NCBI GenBank assembly: GCA_946611525.1
Contig: CAMODS010000036.1
Location: forward strand, 1 to 10,047
Length of the DNA: 10,047 nt
Reading direction: 5' to 3'
DNA from: an uncultured Lachnospiraceae bacterium
GTDB lineage: Bacteria > Bacillota > Clostridia > Lachnospirales > Lachnospiraceae
Positions 7,701-10,047 of the stretch are shown one piece after another. The notes below the pieces were generated by a model that was given only the letters and a program-made list of their open reading frames with translations, had not been told where the DNA came from and ran no database searches. Made by a program: the position numbers and the translations under genes. The stretch's first letter is position 1, and each line of letters begins with the position of its first letter.

Positions 7701-9089
7701 TACCACTTTTTCATCATTTATATAATTGATGCCCATGTTACTGGCAGCCATGATGGTGCCGCTTTTTAGTTCCATGACACACCTGAAACGGCCGCCCACT
7801 GTGCCGCCGTCATTTTCATTGTAGTGCTTTACACTGCCATCAGCTCTGATCTCCACCAGGCCGTCCTTGCCGTAGGTAGACACCCACATATTGCCCCGGC
7901 TGTCCTCAAAGATATGTCTGATACGCACGTCCTTGAACATCTTTAAAAACTTGTAAGGCTTGTTTTTAAAAGTATCCTTATCCACCACAAAAAGACCGGA
8001 GTCGGTACCGATGTAAATGTCGTTGCCATGGGTGGCTGTAGCATTTACCACCACTTCCGAAAGCCCTGCCTTTATGAAAATGTCGGAAAAAGGATTCGGG
8101 GTAAACTCTATGACACCCTGCTTGTTGGAAACAAACCAGATATTGCCCTCATAGTCACGGATCACCTCGGAGATGGAGGCATAAAAATGGTCCTGCCTCA
8201 TGTCGGTGACCTTTAGGCTCAACTCATCCACAAAGCCGAGACCGTTTTCTGCGCAATAAAAATAACCGCCGGAAGCCTCGTCATACATGATATCATTTAT
8301 GTAGTAACTGTCCTTGCAGACCACCCTGCCCACCGTGAGGATGCGGTCATTTTTTATCACAAGCCTTTTTATATAATCAGCTGAGGTTCCGGCCCAGTAT
8401 TCGTCCCGGGAGTTTTGGCTTACGGAAAGAAAATACACTCCCTCTTCGCCCGTCTCAACTTTATCTATGATGTCATGATCACGCAGCAGAAAAACTACAC
8501 CTGAATTTGTAACTCCCATAAGGAGATCATCATCTACTGAAATTAAAGATCTGATGCCCACTGTCTCGTCGGTGGCATTGATAGTTGATACACTGCCGTC
8601 AGGCTTTACCACTGAAACATTTGCCACGGTACCCACATAAATGGAGCCATCTTTGCTCTCGCATATGGATCTTATGGAGTCCGCCGCCAACCCCTCTTCT
8701 GTGGTATAAAATACAGCCTGTTCCGTAGCAGGATCATACATGACCAGCCCGCTGTCATTGGTACCGATCCAGAGTCTGCCCTTTGAATCACAAAAAAGAC
8801 GCATCACATTGCAGATACGGTCATCGATATCGAATTCTTCAAAACGGTAGCCATCGTAGCGGTAAAGCCCGCTGTAGGTGCCTACCCAGATGTAGCCGTC
8901 ATTGGTCTGTGCCACAGTGTTGATCTGAAGAGATACCAGACCATCATATGAATCGTAATCGATGGGCTCATAATCTGCCAAAAAATCCGTGGAAGTATCC
9001 CGGGCACTTGCCTGTATGGGTGATAATACTGCAACGAATACCGCTACAAGAAATAATAATTTAGAAACACATCCTCCGCACTGTTTCAT
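4776..9089 (-). CDS. Hybrid sensor histidine kinase with two-component beta-propeller sensor, receiver and HPt domains
   Basis: This 1437-residue membrane sensor kinase begins with a signal peptide (1-29, cleavage expected after ASA). About 12-14 Reg_prop-type propeller repeats follow (about 60-640), with D-G-x-I-W-V-G-T-like motifs at 64-71, 102-110, 313-320, 357-362, 397-405 and 483-490. Next come a Y_Y_Y domain (about 680-750), one membrane span (about 757-780) and a short coiled coil. HisKA has H815 in MSHEIRTP. HATPase_c has the N box at N935/N939, a G1 box DTGMG at 986-990 and a G2 box GTGLG at 1016-1020. The receiver has D1092/D1093, phospho-acceptor D1147, T1175 and K1197. HPt has H1300 in VHALKTAA. 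A very acidic linker (1355-1366) and an unassigned 70-residue tail end the protein. Bacteroidetes relatives sense oligosaccharides and end in an AraC domain; this one has HPt instead. The start overlaps hisA by 29 bp, and the gene feeds directly into the receiver protein. Confidence 0.93.
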   Translation of the reverse strand: MKQCGGCVSKLLFLVAVFVAVLSPIQASARDTSTDFLADYEPIDYDSYDGLVSLQINTVAQTNDGYIWVGTYSGLYRYDGYRFEEFDIDDRICNVMRLFCDSKGRLWIGTNDSGLVMYDPATEQAVFYTTEEGLAADSIRSICESKDGSIYVGTVANVSVVKPDGSVSTINATDETVGIRSLISVDDDLLMGVTNSGVVFLLRDHDIIDKVETGEEGVYFLSVSQNSRDEYWAGTSADYIKRLVIKNDRILTVGRVVCKDSYYINDIMYDEASGGYFYCAENGLGFVDELSLKVTDMRQDHFYASISEVIRDYEGNIWFVSNKQGVIEFTPNPFSDIFIKAGLSEVVVNATATHGNDIYIGTDSGLFVVDKDTFKNKPYKFLKMFKDVRIRHIFEDSRGNMWVSTYGKDGLVEIRADGSVKHYNENDGGTVGGRFRCVMELKSGTIMAASNMGINYINDEKVVGTIGEDDGIVAQVLTMVEDEDGSILAGSDGDGIYRIKAGRISERIDKADGLDTLVVLRIVPTPDGGYLYVTSNALYFGNTTGIRRLKNFPYTNNYDILFSGDGQALVVSSAGIFVTKYEDLIADSEDGYNYTILDTSRGFTTTPTANAWNVTLDVGGERVFYICCTDGVRRVSAGHYDLANTNYNILINYITYDDTRILPDDAGVYHLPKGDGRVQILPAILNYNLKNPLIKMYLEGYHDDGYTVYHENMTSLNYTNLPYGDYTLHVQVLDPIERTIERDEEFFIKKAPALMELLWFRLLLVALAMAAAGYAVYYVIKTTTVARQYRQIREAKEEAERANSAKSRFLANMSHEIRTPINTIMGMDEMILREDRSAAGKKYSAAVTGYAKSIKRASESLLSLVNDILDLSKVESGKMNLVEREYDTVDMLRGICNMIRVRSADKGLEFKIDIDEKLPRMLYGDDGKIKQVVLNLLTNAVKYTHEGSFILEVKSVTDHSAASGVKADTADSTDLPVMSVLYCVSDTGMGIREEDMDKLFSAFDRLDEKKNTGIQGTGLGLNISKQFVNLMGDDLHVDSVYGRGSTFWFTVSQKVVDATPIGEFTEEEPEESEDDSYVPALIAPEARVLVVDDSDMNLTVIRGLLSATHVQVDTALSGRECLEKLEAAAGGEHPLGAPSGYHAVFLDHMMPEMDGIETMQHIREAGYDVPVYALTANAAHNGDTYYVKKGFTGYLAKPVDGDLLEETIKKHVPDELCLDPDETAAENDKPAGDDDAADVIIQRLEEIDDMDPAGAIRSCGSRDAYINTVRMFYDTMDEKADEISGALARGDYEFLTIKVHALKTAARLVGLGELSKMAERLEDAGKSGDHEYVVEHTGELLDRFKSYDEPLSFLDVDDEEEDDDREPIDESMLADACESILEMADMMDYDSVEMTLAEIKNYRLNKEDAVKFKNIEKRLRQLDWDGIRALIINGENR

Positions 9090-9837
9090 AATTCAAATCC
9101 CCCCCAAACAGATCCATTGCGCTACCGATGGTTATGTTGATCTTTCCGCCGCCTATCTCCCTGATATGCTCGATATCACCATAGGATGCGATACCCCCCG
9201 CATAGGTGACAGCATTTTTACCCTCATACTTTGCCAGCACCGACAGTACCTCATCATCTATTCCCGCTGACTGACCCTCCACATCAGCGGCATGTACCAG
9301 ATACTCATCGCAGTACCCTTCAAGCTCATAAAACAGTTCCGGTGTGATCCGCTGGGAAGTGAAGGTCTGCCAGCGGTCTGTCACTACATAGTGGTGATTT
9401 TTTCGCTTTCTGGCTGACAGGTCCAAAACAATGTGCTCTGCCCCCACAGCATCCACCATTTTTTGAAGTCTGCCACGATCCAGCTCGCCATCTGTAAAGG
9501 CGTAGCTTGTAATGATCACATGGGACGCACCGGCATCGATAAACTCCCCGGCATTGTCCGCATTGATACCGCCTCCCACCTGCATGCCGCCCGGATAGGC
9601 CTTAAGGGCTGCCATGGCCTGAGCCTTTGTGGCCTCATAGTAGGGGCTGTCTGCCTTGTTTAACAGGATGATGTGACCACCCATCAGGCCTTCATCCTTG
9701 TAAAACTTCGCGAAAAAGTCTGCGCCTCTTTCGGAGACAAAATTCTCATCGGCGCTGCCGCTTTCATCCGAAAGTGTTGCGCCTACGATCTGCTTTACTT
9801 TGCCGTTGTGTATGTCGATACACGGTCGATATTCCAT
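9061..9837 (-). CDS. hisA: HIS6-type phosphoribosylformimino-AICAR-ribotide isomerase (HisA)
   Basis: HisA catalyses the Amadori isomerisation of ProFAR to PRFAR, the fourth step of histidine biosynthesis, in the cytoplasm. The 258-residue TIM-barrel protein starts RPCIDIHNGKVKQIVG, a pattern typical of the eukaryotic/HIS6 branch rather than the common bacterial HisA. Catalytic aspartates are D8 (CIDIHNG) and D139 (VLDLSARK). Phosphate-binding segments are QVGGGI (86-91), AADVEGQSAG (183-192) and TYAGGI (211-216). AGGAG (9844-9848) lies at normal distance from the ATG. No other his gene is visible. The last codons overlap the start of the sensor kinase by 29 bp, so the two are probably co-transcribed and translationally linked. 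A run of seven G lies within its 3' end. Confidence 0.93.
   Translation of the reverse strand: MEYRPCIDIHNGKVKQIVGATLSDESGSADENFVSERGADFFAKFYKDEGLMGGHIILLNKADSPYYEATKAQAMAALKAYPGGMQVGGGINADNAGEFIDAGASHVIITSYAFTDGELDRGRLQKMVDAVGAEHIVLDLSARKRKNHHYVVTDRWQTFTSQRITPELFYELEGYCDEYLVHAADVEGQSAGIDDEVLSVLAKYEGKNAVTYAGGIASYGDIEHIREIGGGKINITIGSAMDLFGGDLNYETVRRMCF
9099..9105 (-). promoter_or_regulatory. G7 tract acting as likely ribosome binding site of the sensor kinase
   Basis: Seven consecutive G on the minus strand end nine bases before the kinase ATG and are the only Shine-Dalgarno-like sequence there. The tract is inside the hisA reading frame (codons for two glycines of the LFGGD segment). Its use as a ribosome binding site is inferred from position. 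Confidence 0.5.
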
Positions 9838-9850
9838 GTCTTTCTCCTAT

Positions 9851-9953
9851 AGATTCTTCGTCGCTTCGCTCCTTTGAATGACAAGAATGAGACGCTGTCC
9901 TCCCAAGCGCAGCGAAGGGTCCCACTGTCATCCTTAGCGCAGCGAAGGATCTT
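9851..9953. repeat. Composite intergenic repeat: two direct units and one inverted unit
   Basis: Two units of about 29 bp share the core AGCGCAGCGAAGG and begin with CTGTC: 9895-9922 (more diverged) and 9925-9953, 30 bp apart. A third, inverted unit lies at 9851-9883; its reverse complement aligns imperfectly with 9925-9953 (TGTCAT...GCGAAG.ATCT). The outer units could pair into a long imperfect hairpin in RNA upstream of hisA. The pattern resembles the widespread GTCATCCTGAGCG-AGCGAAGGATCT class of dispersed intergenic repeats found in many bacterial genomes. The region holds no gene and fills nearly all of the gap between the upstream stop (9953-9955) and the hisA ribosome binding site. Confidence 0.8.
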
Positions 9954-10047
9954 TATAACTTGCCACCCTTTGAGCCGCCAAAAGATGCTGAGTTCAAAAT
10001 ATTTGTATCAAATGTAAAGGTAAGGTTGCCCTCGTGGCGCTGACGCT
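9953..10047 (-). CDS. C-terminal end of an unidentified protein (partial)
   Basis: An open frame enters from the right edge (first full codon 10045-10043) and gives 30 residues beginning RQRHEGNLTF and ending FGGSKGGKL, followed by TAA at 9955-9953. The stop lies exactly at the edge of the intergenic repeat, the strand matches hisA, and the composition looks coding. I do not recognise the family. It lies 115 bp upstream of hisA and could belong to the same or a separate transcript. Confidence 0.55.
   Translation of the reverse strand, partial: RQRHEGNLTFTFDTNILNSASFGGSKGGKL

Noticed and set aside
7080..7769. 229-codon plus-strand open frame
   Set aside because: It is entirely antisense to the sensor kinase propeller region, shows no recognisable domain, and is a shadow of the real coding frame.
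9952..9981. Promoter for hisA (TTGGCG, 18-bp spacer, TATAAA on the minus strand)
   Set aside because: The -10 is good, but the -35 matches only three positions and it lies in the coding end of the upstream gene; not strong enough to list.

Overview
The window looks like chromosomal DNA from a Firmicute, most likely a Lachnospiraceae-type Clostridia. This is inference. The reasons are: strong AGGAGG-type ribosome binding sites; mraZ at the head of a division/cell-wall cluster; a BioY-type biotin transporter subunit; a HisA of the eukaryote-like HIS6 type; and a very large beta-propeller hybrid histidine kinase beside a GH36 alpha-galactosidase. No rRNA, tRNA, CRISPR, phage or insertion-sequence gene was seen.

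Layout. At the left edge mraZ (64-495, minus) reads out of the window, presumably into rsmH and the rest of the cluster, with a tandem 38-bp duplication around its stop codon. A 492-bp intergenic region (496-987) separates it from divergent bioY (988-1542, plus). This region is dense in structure. A good mraZ promoter lies between two inverted clusters of GTGGAG boxes at 10/20-bp spacing (probable MraZ operators). Phased A-tracts sit at and upstream of its -35, a short direct repeat lies in the mRNA leader, and a separate promoter serves bioY. bioY and the alpha-galactosidase converge on a shared hairpin terminator near 1599-1631.

From 9837 down to 1650 four minus-strand genes form one compact block: hisA, a 1437-residue hybrid sensor kinase, a small tandem-receiver response regulator, and a cytoplasmic GH36 alpha-galactosidase. 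hisA and the kinase overlap by 29 bp. The kinase stop and regulator start overlap by one base (TAATG). The Shine-Dalgarno of the galactosidase overlaps the regulator stop. Upstream of hisA lie a composite inverted/direct intergenic repeat and the last 30 codons of an unidentified gene that runs off the right edge.

How the genes may work together (inference). The kinase has an extracytoplasmic two-propeller plus Y_Y_Y sensor, one membrane span, HisKA, HATPase, receiver and HPt domains, so it carries a full internal phosphorelay. The adjacent regulator has one inactive and one intact receiver and no DNA-binding domain, so the output of the pathway is not encoded here. The neighbouring alpha-galactosidase suggests a galactoside-containing glycan as the signal. 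The points most worth following are the atypical two-component/galactosidase module fused transcriptionally to hisA, and the symmetric GTGGAG architecture around the mraZ promoter.
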